A DNA stretch of 64,000 nt from JADKHR01 sp041917295 (GCA_041917295.1 JAYRXX010000038.1:41603-105602), one strand, 5' to 3'; positions 43,477 through 52,487 are shown, counted from the stretch's first letter. Notes: a model not told the origin generated them from the sequence alone. Numbers and translations are program-made.

Positions 43477-43682
43477 TATTTCTTACCCTTCACTTTTACG
43501 GGTTCAACCTCAACCACTTTCGGCGTCTCAACCTCTACCCATTCTTTCCCAAAGTCGGCGAACAACTGCGAGGCCTTGTCGTCGGAAACTTCCACTTCGT
43601 CACCGTTTTTTGCAAACACGAATTTATTTTCCACCGCATCGAACCCGTGATATCCTGTTCCCAAATGTTTTAGTTTTTTCAT
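43476..43682 (-). CDS. Small head-module protein
   Basis: 68 residues from ATG 43682. It has VFAKNGDEVEVSDDKASQLFADFG and a Val/Glu/Lys-rich tail (VVEVEPVKVKGKK). Between capsid and connector; possibly a decoration or DNA-packaging accessory. Longer frames upstream overlap the capsid gene end and are not preferred. Confidence 0.55.
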   Translation of the reverse strand: MKKLKHLGTGYHGFDAVENKFVFAKNGDEVEVSDDKASQLFADFGKEWVEVETPKVVEVEPVKVKGKK

Positions 43683-43749
43683 TGTCTCCACCTTTGGCCA
43701 GCCGTGGGAGGTGGGCACAATGCCCACCCCCCACAACTTAGCCGCTTGA

Positions 43750-45063
43750 TTAGGCGATGTTGTAACCCAATCCGATGTCAACTTGACCGGAGAGAAGGTC
43801 TTTAAACGTGACCCGCTCTTTCGCAATCAACGCGATTTGATCGGATTCGGAATACAACTCGTTGTAAACCTTCACACTGGTTGCCGCACGGCGTTCGCCG
43901 ATGACCCAGCCCGGACGATAGACCATATACAGCACGGTCTTCGTGGTGGTCGTCCCGTCATACACTCCGGAGGCGTTCAAGTTTTCGCGCACCTGGCCGG
44001 AAACGATCACGGGCATTCCGTCAATGCTCCCGAGGCTTCCAGTCATGACAGTTCCGTTATTCCCGAAGTTTTGCATGGTGATGACTTCCGTCAATCCAAG
44101 CAATTTGGAGTATCCGGTGGGCCCGACAATAATGGCCATGTCGGAAGGATTCACGCCGTATTTCCCCATTTTCAAGCGCAACGCACGGAGGTTGGCAAGG
44201 GAGAACGTCGCCATGTCCAGTTTGTAGGTCGCTCCGCCGTCGTTCGCGGACGCTCGTAACCCGAGGGCAACACGTCGTCTGTGATCGGTCGATCCGGCCC
44301 CAATGTCGCTGTCTTCATGCGTCCCAGCGGTGTCACCGTTAAGGATGAAGTCCTCGCGGCCTTCCGCGATGCCTTTTGCGATATCGCGCACCAACCACGG
44401 CAACACGGGAACAATCGAGTCCTCGTCGAATTCGGCCGAGGTGAGAACACGGGCCGCGTGACCGACTGCGGTCAAGGTGGCGTTTCCGATGTTCGAACCG
44501 TCGCCAACGGTAATTTTTGTTTGCCCGGTGTCTGCGGTTTGTTCGGCCTGTTTGTAGGTATTAATCCGCGCCAACCCGACTGGTATTTTGTAAGGGTTGG
44601 ACGGCATCGCAATGGTTCGGAACAGGCTGGGGACTTTCGCTTCCAACTGAACGAATTCAAACAGCTCGGAAGAGAAGTTGGTGGGCACCCAGTCGCCGCC
44701 CTGCGCACCCGTTGCGGTGTCCAAGGCTTTCTTGAACTCCCGGGCTTGGCGTGACCAATCACCGTACATTTTCAAGTTTTGAACGGGTTTTTTTAGCAAC
44801 TGGGACGCAACAAACATTTCGTCCGTTTTCGCCCGCAACTCTTTAGGCATCGACGACAAGATTTCGGCTTCTTTGCGTTCCGCCACGGGGGCTTCAGTCG
44901 AAAACTCAACGCTTCGAGGCGTCGGGTTCGGGGCCTTGGCCACCAGGTCTTTGATCCCTTCCATGATCTTTTCGGGTAGGGCTTGATTCTTTTCGTTAAC
45001 GCTTTTCACTGCGTCGGCCAACTCCCGCACCGACTTGATAACTTCATCCATCTGGTTAGACAT
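43750..45063 (-). CDS. HK97-family major capsid protein
   Basis: 437 residues. The N-terminal ~100 residues form a helical delta domain (EVIKSVRELADAVKSVNEKNQ), expected to be removed by the protease. The HK97 core begins near WVPTNFSSELFEFVQLEAKVP, with the E-loop and the conserved IAKGIAEGREDFILNGD helix, and ends AATSVKVYNELYSESDQIALIAKERV. It forms the capsid shell. Confidence 0.9.
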   Translation of the reverse strand: MSNQMDEVIKSVRELADAVKSVNEKNQALPEKIMEGIKDLVAKAPNPTPRSVEFSTEAPVAERKEAEILSSMPKELRAKTDEMFVASQLLKKPVQNLKMYGDWSRQAREFKKALDTATGAQGGDWVPTNFSSELFEFVQLEAKVPSLFRTIAMPSNPYKIPVGLARINTYKQAEQTADTGQTKITVGDGSNIGNATLTAVGHAARVLTSAEFDEDSIVPVLPWLVRDIAKGIAEGREDFILNGDTAGTHEDSDIGAGSTDHRRRVALGLRASANDGGATYKLDMATFSLANLRALRLKMGKYGVNPSDMAIIVGPTGYSKLLGLTEVITMQNFGNNGTVMTGSLGSIDGMPVIVSGQVRENLNASGVYDGTTTTKTVLYMVYRPGWVIGERRAATSVKVYNELYSESDQIALIAKERVTFKDLLSGQVDIGLGYNIA

Positions 45064-45131
45064 TTTATTTCCGCGTCCTGAAGCGGGCGTTACCCCGCGC
45101 CGGGGTATCCGGCGGACGGATACTGAAAACT

Positions 45132-45977
45132 TTATTTGTAGCCCAACGCCTTCGAGATGTTCGTCACCGTCTTTTGAACGAATGCGTCCGAGTCTGGGTT
45201 AAGATCGGCAACGATAGACGCCAACTCTTTGACAACCCCGTGCAATTTTGAAATGTCCTCGGGCGACACCTGGTTGTTCTCAACGATGATTTCATTGAGC
45301 AAAGACGTCGCCGTGCCAACCAAAGACAATTTCGAGGTATCAAGCGGCTTCCCCTTTACCACGCGGGCCAGGGTAATCAACTGTTCCAGTGATTTTTCAA
45401 GCCGCTGTTCCGGGGCCACTTCCTCTTTCTCAAGCTCCGGGACACCAACCAGGAACGTTTCACCGTCCGCCCCCTTCGTTACGGCCTTGTCCCCAAGGCA
45501 TTTGATCGCCATCTCCGCCACGTCCCGGGATATGACGGCGCCAGGATTCGCAGGAACGGACACCGCCGAAAACTCCAACAACTCCGCCGACGTCCACACT
45601 ATCCCTTTTTGATTCTGCCCGGGTACTGGCTCTTGAACGTGGCTCTTAGGGATGAACCCAACCGAGAACGCATTCAGGAACCCGCGTTCGTATAACCCGA
45701 ATATCTCCGCCCCTCGCTCCGATTCCGTGTCAAACTCGGCCACTGCCACCAATCCGTTGGCGTCCTCTTTGATTTCAATCGCCCGGCCGATAGGTGGGCT
45801 CTTCTGGTCATGCGCCCATAGTATCACCGGGTTTTTCTGGTAGTTCCCCAAATCCCACGCCCCGGGCGCAAATTTCTCCAATGTCCTGTCCCATTCATAC
45901 GTCGAGACGTGAGCCGTCACCGTCTTTTTTTCGCCGTCAACGCTTTTGGCGTAGGCGAGCTTTGCTTTCTTGTCCAT
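45132..45977 (-). CDS. Prohead protease (HK97/U35 family) with C-terminal extension
   Basis: 281 residues. The N-terminal protease domain has His56 in ILWAHDQKSPPIGR, Ser105 in FLNAFSVGFIP and an acidic residue in LLEFSAVSVPANP. The C-terminal ~110 residues are helical and may act as a scaffold. It matures the capsid by cutting the delta domain. Confidence 0.88.
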   Translation of the reverse strand: MDKKAKLAYAKSVDGEKKTVTAHVSTYEWDRTLEKFAPGAWDLGNYQKNPVILWAHDQKSPPIGRAIEIKEDANGLVAVAEFDTESERGAEIFGLYERGFLNAFSVGFIPKSHVQEPVPGQNQKGIVWTSAELLEFSAVSVPANPGAVISRDVAEMAIKCLGDKAVTKGADGETFLVGVPELEKEEVAPEQRLEKSLEQLITLARVVKGKPLDTSKLSLVGTATSLLNEIIVENNQVSPEDISKLHGVVKELASIVADLNPDSDAFVQKTVTNISKALGYK

Positions 45978-45989
45978 TTTCGCTTCCTC

Positions 45990-46241
45990 CTAATTTATGG
46001 CCCAGGCCGTCGCCATAGTTTTCGGCCTGTGCTGGTGGCAATATGCCCGCCCTGAAATATTGAAAAGTCCTTGCGTTTGGGCGCACTGACAACAATGATC
46101 GAACCCAATCTTGTCCAGGTATGCCATTGTCGCTGTTACCGCCACGCTGTTGGCCGACGCCGTGACCTCTTTGGCCCACGCCCCGGGTGCGATGGCTTTT
46201 GCAAACCGGATTAAATAAATGGCGAACGCTTCCTTAATCAT
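45990..46241 (-). CDS. Small Cys/His protein in head module
   Basis: 83 residues from ATG 46241, overlapping the portal stop. Contains HCCQCAQTQGL and YCHQH, a possible zinc site. Function unknown; conserved position between portal and protease. Confidence 0.55.
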   Translation of the reverse strand: MIKEAFAIYLIRFAKAIAPGAWAKEVTASANSVAVTATMAYLDKIGFDHCCQCAQTQGLFNISGRAYCHQHRPKTMATAWAIN

Positions 46242-48312
46242 CGAACGTCGCCACAACGTTGCAACGGCAATTTATAATCGCACCCGGCCCGCCGTTCGGG
46301 TCTCCCGGGAACATGAGAGTCTCACCGTCCGGCGTTACGAAAGACTCGTCTTTTTTAATCGTCTTACCGTCCATACCGTCGTGGGCATCTCGTACTTTGT
46401 TGTCCCGGCTCGTCACCCACGTTTTGTATGGCGCGGACGATTCCTTGATCGCTTGCATGGCCCCGGCGTTTGCCGCACCGACCGTTTCCGTCCGCGCGAT
46501 GCGCTCCGCCCGGGACTCAACCGCAAAGTCGTAAGTCTCAAGAATCCGTTCACGTATCTGGTCGATCGTTTCAGACTGGGAGAGCCCGGTAGATACCGCG
46601 TCACGGATGCTCTCAACCACCGCGTCCGTCAACTGTTCTTGGGTGAACCTTGTCACGTCCTGCTGAAGTTTCAGCACCTTACTGGCAATCCATTGCCCGG
46701 CGGCCCGCTCGTCGACGGAGAATGAAATGCCGGGGGTCAAACGGTTGGCCATGTCAACCGCAAAATCAAAGTAAGCCTTCCTGATTTTCCGATCAACAAC
46801 CCGTCCAAACAAGTCGCGCTCTTTCTCAAAGTTGAAGAATGATCCAGCCATGTCCTCGGGCGATTTGACAGACTTCCCATCCCTCGGCACAATTTTTTCG
46901 GCCATGTCGTCGAATTTGCCGAGGACGCGCTTTTTTTGCGCCCGAAAATAGGATCGCAAAACACCGATAAACGACTGCTCAAGAGGGACAAGGGCTCGAT
47001 CAAACCTCTTCCACTCCATATCCAAATCCTGTTTTGTGCCCATTGCCTTTTTCCCAGCTTCGCCGTCCTTTGTGTCGTCCTCGTCGTCGGTCTGGCTGTC
47101 CGCTTCTTCGTCCGTTGGCCCCGGCTCCGGCTTTGGCTTCTCTTTCGGTTCGATCTTTGAGGCATCGAACGGGAGGTCAAGGGCCTTGATAACCTGGTCA
47201 AGCGGGATTCCAATGTTCACGTAGGTCTGTGCCACAGACGCCCGCGCCTGCTCGTCCGCTCGTAACGCCTCAACTGTCGAAAGGTCGGCCTGGATGATGG
47301 TTTTGTCGTCCCCCGTGATCTGCGCGGCCCGGAGTGTTAAGACGGACTCGAATTTGCGGATTTCCGGGATCATCGTTTGAGTCCAGAACGTTTTCGTCTG
47401 CTCTTTCATGTTGGAATAGTTGGCCTGGTCAAGAATCCCGACCATCGATTGAGGAACACCGAACGCGGCCAAAATCTCTTCCCTCAACATTTTGCGGAGG
47501 TTTACAAAATCCATATCCTTGTGGAGTCTGTTGATCTCCTGGTATTTCATCCCGGAAAGGATTGCCACTTTGCCGCGATTTTTCGTGCCTCCGTACGACT
47601 TCTTCCACGCTTCTGCCACCTTCTTTTGGGCCTCGGGAGAAATGGGGGCGTCGGACTGTAGAATGGCGTCCGGTCTCCCGTTGTTTCCGAAAAAGTAACG
47701 GTTCCACGCATCGGCCAGCATGTCCGAAGTGACCGCATTTTTTACAGCCGTGAGGCTCCCTTGACCGTATTGAAGATTCGTCGGCGTCGCCTCACGAACG
47801 TGGATGACCTGCTCAACCGCCAATGACTGCGTATGCCCGTTGACGTTGTAGACGTAACCAGCGATGAGATTTTTGGCGTCCGGCTTGACTGTCACCTTGT
47901 GGGGTTGGAGAGGCCAAATCTCCGTTGGCGTTCTTGACCCAGCCGGATCGCAAATAATGAAGGCGTTCCCAGTCAGCTTGGACGACAACGATACCAGCCG
48001 CTTTAACTCCATGCCGGACATTGAAGGGTTTGGTCTGTTGAGGAGTTTCCGGAACGGGTGTTTTTCGTTGATCTCCCAGGCCCCTTCGGACTTCGGAAGA
48101 TACGGGATGAATTCGATCATGGAGAAAGCGTTGGCTATCAGATTCGCGCAAGAATAAACCCACGTATGAAGGCCAAACGCATCAATAAGATCTGCGAACG
48201 GCTCCGGGTGTTCGGCGCCAAGGGTGTCGCTGTATGCCCCCGCCTCAATTTCGATCTTTTGGACGGGGAATTCTTTCTTTACAAACTGATTTGATTCTTT
48301 AGTTTTGGTCAA
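46234..48312 (-). CDS. Portal protein fused to MuF-type head morphogenesis domain
   Basis: 692 residues. The N-terminal ~390 residues are an HK97-type portal (LIDAFGLHTWVYSCANLIANAF; FGVPQSMVGILDQANYSNMKEQ). A charged linker (EKPKPEPGPTDEEADSQTDDED) leads to a MuF/SPP1 gp7-like domain (ERIARTETVGAANAGAMQ) ending NCRCNVVATFDD. The portal is the DNA gate and packaging dock; the MuF part enters the head. A fusion of the two is uncommon but known. Confidence 0.88.
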   Translation of the reverse strand: MTKTKESNQFVKKEFPVQKIEIEAGAYSDTLGAEHPEPFADLIDAFGLHTWVYSCANLIANAFSMIEFIPYLPKSEGAWEINEKHPFRKLLNRPNPSMSGMELKRLVSLSSKLTGNAFIICDPAGSRTPTEIWPLQPHKVTVKPDAKNLIAGYVYNVNGHTQSLAVEQVIHVREATPTNLQYGQGSLTAVKNAVTSDMLADAWNRYFFGNNGRPDAILQSDAPISPEAQKKVAEAWKKSYGGTKNRGKVAILSGMKYQEINRLHKDMDFVNLRKMLREEILAAFGVPQSMVGILDQANYSNMKEQTKTFWTQTMIPEIRKFESVLTLRAAQITGDDKTIIQADLSTVEALRADEQARASVAQTYVNIGIPLDQVIKALDLPFDASKIEPKEKPKPEPGPTDEEADSQTDDEDDTKDGEAGKKAMGTKQDLDMEWKRFDRALVPLEQSFIGVLRSYFRAQKKRVLGKFDDMAEKIVPRDGKSVKSPEDMAGSFFNFEKERDLFGRVVDRKIRKAYFDFAVDMANRLTPGISFSVDERAAGQWIASKVLKLQQDVTRFTQEQLTDAVVESIRDAVSTGLSQSETIDQIRERILETYDFAVESRAERIARTETVGAANAGAMQAIKESSAPYKTWVTSRDNKVRDAHDGMDGKTIKKDESFVTPDGETLMFPGDPNGGPGAIINCRCNVVATFDD

Positions 48313-49678
48313 TGTAGACCCCTATGTTCTCGTCTGTCACCGTCGCAAAAGCCAAAGCAAGGGAATCAGCCCTGTCCGGGCTGTTGGAATGGTCTTTTTT
48401 GGCGACCTTCAGTTGTCCCTTGCTGGTCGGCTTGTCTTTCTTTATGGAGACAAGCTGGCTAAAAAGCTCCTCACTGTCCTGGATCGCCGAGAGGTCTATT
48501 TCGTTGTCCCTGAACCTGTCGGCCAGCCCGAAGAAAATCTCGTCCCGCTTATTTTCAAACTTGAACGGGTCATTCGATTTTTCGGCAACGTTGACGCCGT
48601 AGACGTCAGCCTTGATAATCCCTTCCCCGTTTAACTCTTTGAGCCGTGACGTCACCCCGGCCCCGATACCAATTGGGTCAACCTTGAGGACATCAACCTT
48701 CCATTCGTTGCAAAGCTGGACGGCACGCCCGCACGTGCCCATGGTGTCAACGTTTGACCACCACACTTGGGTCAAAACCTTCCCGCCCCGCTTGACCGTA
48801 AACACGGATTCGTCACCGCCACCGTCCGCGACGTCAAGCCCCGCTTCGATCTTCGCATCGTGCGGGACTTCCAGGACGTTCGTTTTCGCCCTGTCCACCC
48901 ACGCTATTTGGATGAGCGAATCCCCCGCGCCCTCCGGAAACTCTCCCATGACGCGGGACACGTAAAGCGGCGAATCTTTACCCCACCTTTTCGCCTTGTC
49001 CTCCACCCATTCGCGGGTTACCATTCCGGCAATGACCTCTTTCCCGCTCGTTACGTTCGGGTGTTCGAGGCATGAGATTGTGATTTTGTGCCACGCGGGG
49101 CTCTTAAAGGCGTCGTAAAATGCGCCCGTAGGGGTGAGCGGGTTGCCAACCATCACCATTCGGCAATCTTCCCCGGAAATGGCGCCTTCCAGGCTTTCCA
49201 CGATGTCCGGCGCGACGCCCGATGCCTCGTCGATGATGACCATGGCCCGCTTGGCGTGGAACCCCTGAACGTTTGTTGGCTCGTCCGTGCTAAACCCAAT
49301 GGCATACCAGTCTTCGTCGATCTTAAGGCTGGTCATGTCCAGCTGGCCACCGAGCGGGACGCGGGCGTAACGGTGGGCCTTTCTGATTTCGCCCCACAGG
49401 AGTGTCTTCACCTGTCGGTTGGTCGATGCGGTCGTGATGACGATGGAATGGGGCTTGGAATAGAGGAACCAGAGGGCAAGGCGGGCAATGGAGTAAGTTT
49501 TCCCGAGGTTATACCCCGCCTTGATGGCGACGCGCCGATTTTCTTTGACGGCCTTAAATATTTCTTCTTGCCGATGCCAAAGGGCACCGCCGCCAAGTAT
49601 TTCTCTTTGAAAAAATAATGGGTCAGTGGCAATTTTGGCGGCGAATCGTGCCTCTTTCGTCGGAGCGTTAGTCGGCAT
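48299..49678 (-). CDS. Terminase large subunit
   Basis: 459 residues from ATG 49678. The ATPase half has Walker A-like KAGYNLGKTY (about 53-62) and Walker B MVIIDEASG (about 146-154). The nuclease half has GLDVADGGGDES, LKVDPIGIGAGV and the terminal Asp in SPDRADSLALAFA. It packages DNA into the prohead. It overlaps the small-subunit candidate and the portal gene. Confidence 0.92.
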   Translation of the reverse strand: MPTNAPTKEARFAAKIATDPLFFQREILGGGALWHRQEEIFKAVKENRRVAIKAGYNLGKTYSIARLALWFLYSKPHSIVITTASTNRQVKTLLWGEIRKAHRYARVPLGGQLDMTSLKIDEDWYAIGFSTDEPTNVQGFHAKRAMVIIDEASGVAPDIVESLEGAISGEDCRMVMVGNPLTPTGAFYDAFKSPAWHKITISCLEHPNVTSGKEVIAGMVTREWVEDKAKRWGKDSPLYVSRVMGEFPEGAGDSLIQIAWVDRAKTNVLEVPHDAKIEAGLDVADGGGDESVFTVKRGGKVLTQVWWSNVDTMGTCGRAVQLCNEWKVDVLKVDPIGIGAGVTSRLKELNGEGIIKADVYGVNVAEKSNDPFKFENKRDEIFFGLADRFRDNEIDLSAIQDSEELFSQLVSIKKDKPTSKGQLKVAKKDHSNSPDRADSLALAFATVTDENIGVYIDQN

Positions 49679-49994
49679 TCTTGGCCACAAGCTCGGCGAT
49701 TGTGATCGGGCCGCCGTCTTTGCCGGAAAGCTCTACGGCCTGCATCGGCTTCCCGAACCCATACGCGGCAAGTTTTTCCCACAAGTAAACACGGTCTCCG
49801 GTGGATGCCGGGACCCGGACCACCCCCGTCATTGTTACCTTGGATTCGACTGGTTTACCGACGAGGACATCACATGCCCAACTCATAAACTCTTTCGATC
49901 CCGCAAGTTTCCGGCATTTCTCCAAAAACTCCGACGGTTTACGCCCGGCATTTTTGCGGGCTCCTCCGGGGGCCGGAGTCCCCTTAAACGGCAT
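49668..49994 (-). CDS. Terminase small subunit-like protein
   Basis: 108 residues from ATG 49994. The APGGARKNAGRKPSEFLEK opening (GGARxxAGRK) is common in phage small terminase or packaging proteins. The rest is a helical domain. It is the first late gene, directly upstream of the large terminase. AAGGAT lies 6 bases upstream of the start, just behind a terminator. Confidence 0.7.
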   Translation of the reverse strand: MPFKGTPAPGGARKNAGRKPSEFLEKCRKLAGSKEFMSWACDVLVGKPVESKVTMTGVVRVPASTGDRVYLWEKLAAYGFGKPMQAVELSGKDGGPITIAELVAKNAD

Positions 49995-50010
49995 GGTGAA
50001 ATCCTTGGTG

Positions 50011-50049
50011 AAAAAAAACGTCCCCGCGCCGGATTTCCGACGTGGGGCG
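50011..50049 (-). terminator. Intrinsic terminator 2 before late operon
   Basis: On the minus strand a GC-rich hairpin (CCCCACG..CGGA / TCCGGCGCGGGG) is followed by eight T. The next gene starts only 17 bases after the T-run, leaving no room for a promoter. Confidence 0.8.
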
Positions 50050-50073
50050 TGGGTGATGGGAGATATGAGAAAC

Positions 50074-50114
50074 AACAAAAAAGGCGATGGCTCCCCTCCA
50101 TGGGGCCCATCACC
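50074..50114 (-). terminator. Intrinsic terminator 1 before late operon
   Basis: On the minus strand GGTGATGGGCCCC, a short loop, then GGGGAGCCATCGCC and TTTTTTGTTGTTT. It directly follows the last early gene and precedes a second terminator. Confidence 0.85.
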
Positions 50115-50143
50115 TGTAAATATTCTAATCTAAAAGTGCCTGA

Positions 50144-50317
50144 TTAATTTCTTTTTTCTTTTGCGTTTTTTTGCGGATGTTTCCCGTGAAACCTTTTACA
50201 AGCTCTGTAGACAGTCCAAATAGAAATTGCAAGCTCACGTGCCACAAATTTTGGCGTGTTGCCCTCTTCCAGCATTGTCACGATTTGAAAATCGTTTCTT
50301 TTGCGCCAGTAGATCAT
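50144..50317 (-). CDS. Small helix-turn-helix protein (57 aa)
   Basis: ATG 50317 overlaps the upstream stop (ATGA). Residues about 8-43 form a helix-turn-helix of the transposase/resolvase type (NDFQIVTMLEEGNTPKFVA, then RELAISIWTVYRACKRF); the tail is Lys-rich. Last gene before the double terminator, so a late regulator is conceivable. Confidence 0.65.
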   Translation of the reverse strand: MIYWRKRNDFQIVTMLEEGNTPKFVARELAISIWTVYRACKRFHGKHPQKNAKEKRN

Positions 50318-50541
50318 TTGTTTTTAATCCCGCATGACACGCACATTGCCTCTGTGACACCGACGGTCTGCCCTGGCTCTTTGACGTAACGGTAGAACAT
50401 CTCTCGTTCAAGCTTCCGGCATTTCTGGCAATGCAAAAAAAGGTTAGACGTTGCCTCGAAATAATTCCAACCTGGCAACACGGGGACTTCCTTTTTACGG
50501 CCTCTCTGTTTAGTTATCGTGTCGGATGGCCAATTTTTCAT
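50314..50541 (-). CDS. Small zinc-finger-like protein
   Basis: 75 residues with two CxxC pairs (LHCQKCRKL and AMCVSCGIKNK) likely to bind zinc. N-terminal basic part (TKQRGRKKEVP). It overlaps the gene upstream. Function unknown. Confidence 0.6.
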   Translation of the reverse strand: MKNWPSDTITKQRGRKKEVPVLPGWNYFEATSNLFLHCQKCRKLEREMFYRYVKEPGQTVGVTEAMCVSCGIKNK

Positions 50542-50833
50542 CGTATTCTTTCCTCGCTTTTTTGTTTGATTCTATTGAAATCTTAACCATGTAACCCATA
50601 CAATCCTTGTTGTCACAAACTGGGCCTCCATTATAAATTGTGCATATAGTTACAAACCCATCGTTGACAATGAGAGCGTAAGATTTCCGCTCATCAAACG
50701 CATAATGATTAACAAAATCAACAAAAACCTTAAGCTGGTCTTTTTGAAAGTCGACCACTTCCCCTTTGTTGTCTCGGATAACACCTTGCTCGTCTAAAGA
50801 CCACGGCAACGACCATCTTTCCTTAGTGCTCAT
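50510..50833 (-). CDS. Hypothetical early protein
   Basis: 107 residues, mixed alpha/beta, containing VCDNKDCMGY. No family recognised. It is preceded by AAGGAG with good spacing (TAGCTAAGGAGATACA before ATG). Confidence 0.55.
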   Translation of the reverse strand: MSTKERWSLPWSLDEQGVIRDNKGEVVDFQKDQLKVFVDFVNHYAFDERKSYALIVNDGFVTICTIYNGGPVCDNKDCMGYMVKISIESNKKARKEYDEKLAIRHDN

Positions 50834-50866
50834 TGTATCTCCTTAGCTACGATTTACTTTTTGATT

Positions 50867-50953
50867 TTACTTGCCAAACCTCCAAATTACCCAAGCCAGT
50901 ATCCATGGGGCCAGGGCGACACCTGCGTTGACTGCGGTGTCAATTACTGGCAT
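50867..50953 (-). CDS. Tiny membrane peptide (28 aa)
   Basis: ATG 50953 overlaps the VRR-NUC stop. The product is one hydrophobic helix (TAVNAGVALAPWILAWVIW) ending RFGK. Context in a dense operon and a clean stop favour a real small gene; function unknown. Confidence 0.45.
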   Translation of the reverse strand: MPVIDTAVNAGVALAPWILAWVIWRFGK

Positions 50954-51323
50954 TGTAAACCCTCCCAAACTTAATGTAATTTTCTATGGCTTCACGGGCC
51001 GCGTCCCAGCCGTAAGCCACAAAAGTTTTGTATCCATTTTTTTCGATCAAGTCCATAAATTGTTTTTGGGCCGGGGAGACACGGCCTTTTTCGTGTTTCA
51101 GTTCCAAGGCTAGACCGTTAAACCCTCCGCGTGACAGGAATAAAAAATAATCCGGAACGCCAGGCGTTACGCCCTCTTTTTTCAGTTTTATGGCCTGGCC
51201 AATGTGCCTGTGCCCACCGTTCGGGACTGCGACAAGGAGTCTGCTATCGAGATCAAAAGACTTTGAAAACAAGCTCCACCAGATCATTAGCGACTTCGCG
51301 TGTTGGTGTTCAAGGTTTTTCAT
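50940..51323 (-). CDS. VRR-NUC family nuclease
   Basis: 127 residues from ATG 51323 (ATGA overlap with the upstream gene). VRR-NUC core: LVAVPNGGHRHIGQAIKLKKEG, VPDYFLFLSRG with catalytic Asp, and LALELKHEKGRVSPAQK with the E-x-K pair. Phage members cut branched DNA or assist recombination/replication. Confidence 0.88.
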   Translation of the reverse strand: MKNLEHQHAKSLMIWWSLFSKSFDLDSRLLVAVPNGGHRHIGQAIKLKKEGVTPGVPDYFLFLSRGGFNGLALELKHEKGRVSPAQKQFMDLIEKNGYKTFVAYGWDAAREAIENYIKFGRVYNASN

Positions 51324-51661
51324 TCGATACCCCGCGCCTTCTTCCAATCTACGAATGAACACCTCGCAAGATGATGCTCACACCCAACATAAAGATCTTC
51401 CGCAACCTCCAAAAGCTCCTTGAAGTCGTCCACCAACGACTCGTGCCGATCCACTAAGTATTTTAGGCTTAGCTCGTCGTAGTGGAGGTCCTTCTTCGCC
51501 GACTTCCGGCCCTCGGCGTATGCCAAATTAGCGAAGCGGGACGCTAGATCAGCCTCGTTTTTTGTGTACGTTCCTCCCACAAACTCCCACCCTGGGCCGG
51601 TAATAACAAACTCGTTTTGGCATTCCCATCGCTCCGATTTATACGGCCCCTCAGTTTCCAT
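51320..51661 (-). CDS. Hypothetical early protein, helical
   Basis: 113 residues. The start of the chain GPYKSERWECQNEFVITGPGW is followed by ASRFANLAYAEGRKSAKKD and a helical end with CEHHLARC. Overlaps neighbours on both sides. No family recognised. Confidence 0.55.
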   Translation of the reverse strand: METEGPYKSERWECQNEFVITGPGWEFVGGTYTKNEADLASRFANLAYAEGRKSAKKDLHYDELSLKYLVDRHESLVDDFKELLEVAEDLYVGCEHHLARCSFVDWKKARGIE

Positions 51662-51926
51662 CTTGTCCTCCTCTTATCTTTTTGGCGATTAGTTCTCCCG
51701 CGCCGCACAAATAAGACTCTTCGCCGTCGTTGTGTTCAATGGCTTCATCTTCGGCAATCATGGCGCACCGCTCGCGCTCGGCTTTGCGGCCCTCTTCGTA
51801 AGCAAACGCTATTCTCTTAGCAACCGCCATTGCAAGTGCAACATCCATAGTTTTATTTTCCGTTTCCTTGTCGCACCAACACTGTGCGGCAATTTCCCGT
51901 GCCCATTTATCCTTGTTTTCTATCAT
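51651..51926 (-). CDS. Hypothetical early protein
   Basis: 91 residues from ATG 51926, which overlaps the upstream stop (ATGA). Helical, with the pattern AYEEGRKAERERCAMIAEDEA seen in many phage proteins of unknown function. A longer frame upstream would run through the previous gene. Confidence 0.6.
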   Translation of the reverse strand: MIENKDKWAREIAAQCWCDKETENKTMDVALAMAVAKRIAFAYEEGRKAERERCAMIAEDEAIEHNDGEESYLCGAGELIAKKIRGGQDGN

Positions 51927-52210
51927 TCCGCTCCCCCCTTCCCGGCGCGGATCATGGCGTCGGCGTAATGATACGCGGCTTTCGTAATAATTCCGGTAAA
52001 CGTCGAAATATCGCGGCCCGTTGCTAAATTTGACGCAACGGCTTCGGCACATCCACGAGAAGACGGTGACGGATCAGAAAGCATCCCATGCAACGCCATC
52101 CCGGCGAACCACTCGCGCTTTGTAAGGCCGTATTCAGTCGGACCAATCTGTCCACTGTTATCCGTTGGCGTCACCGGAAAAGCCATCCCACCGCTATCAA
52201 TCTCGCTCAT
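51923..52210 (-). CDS. Phage protein of the GLTKREWFAGMALHG type
   Basis: 95 residues. GLTKREWFAGMALHGML and a C-terminal AAYHYADAMIRAGK match small proteins found in many phage early regions. Function unknown. Overlaps upstream gene by 4 bp. Confidence 0.65.
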   Translation of the reverse strand: MSEIDSGGMAFPVTPTDNSGQIGPTEYGLTKREWFAGMALHGMLSDPSPSSRGCAEAVASNLATGRDISTFTGIITKAAYHYADAMIRAGKGGAE

Positions 52211-52410
52211 GCTTCCTCCCCTTCGTATTTAACCTCATCAATCGGTTTCCCACAGTTCGGGCAAAAGTAGTACTTATTCGGTCTTACCCCTCCGTCATCG
52301 AAACAAAAAGTCTCTCCGCACCCTGTCTCCCAGTTCCCATTTTCGTCCTCGCGCCACACGCATCTCGCACACGGTCTACGGCGTTTCATCGCTCCCCTTT
52401 TGTCGCTCAT
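52207..52410 (-). CDS. Small zinc-ribbon protein
   Basis: 67 residues. Four or more zinc-type cysteines: CARCVW, GCGETFCF, YFCPNCGKPIDEV. Basic N-terminus (KRGAMKRRRP) suggests nucleic acid contact. Overlaps both neighbours. Confidence 0.65.
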   Translation of the reverse strand: MSDKRGAMKRRRPCARCVWREDENGNWETGCGETFCFDDGGVRPNKYYFCPNCGKPIDEVKYEGEEA

Positions 52411-52487
52411 CTCCCTCCCCCTTTTTCAACCCACTCCACAAACTTTTCAGACTTACAAAAAACGCACGGTGGTTTACGCTCGACCAT
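52407..52487 (-). CDS. Tiny CxxC protein (26 aa)
   Basis: ATG 52487, stop overlapping the next gene as ATGA. Product MVERKPPCVFCKSEKFVEWV plus a Gly-rich end. A half zinc-ribbon that may need a partner. Supported by start/stop overlaps only. Confidence 0.4.
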   Translation of the reverse strand: MVERKPPCVFCKSEKFVEWVEKGGGR

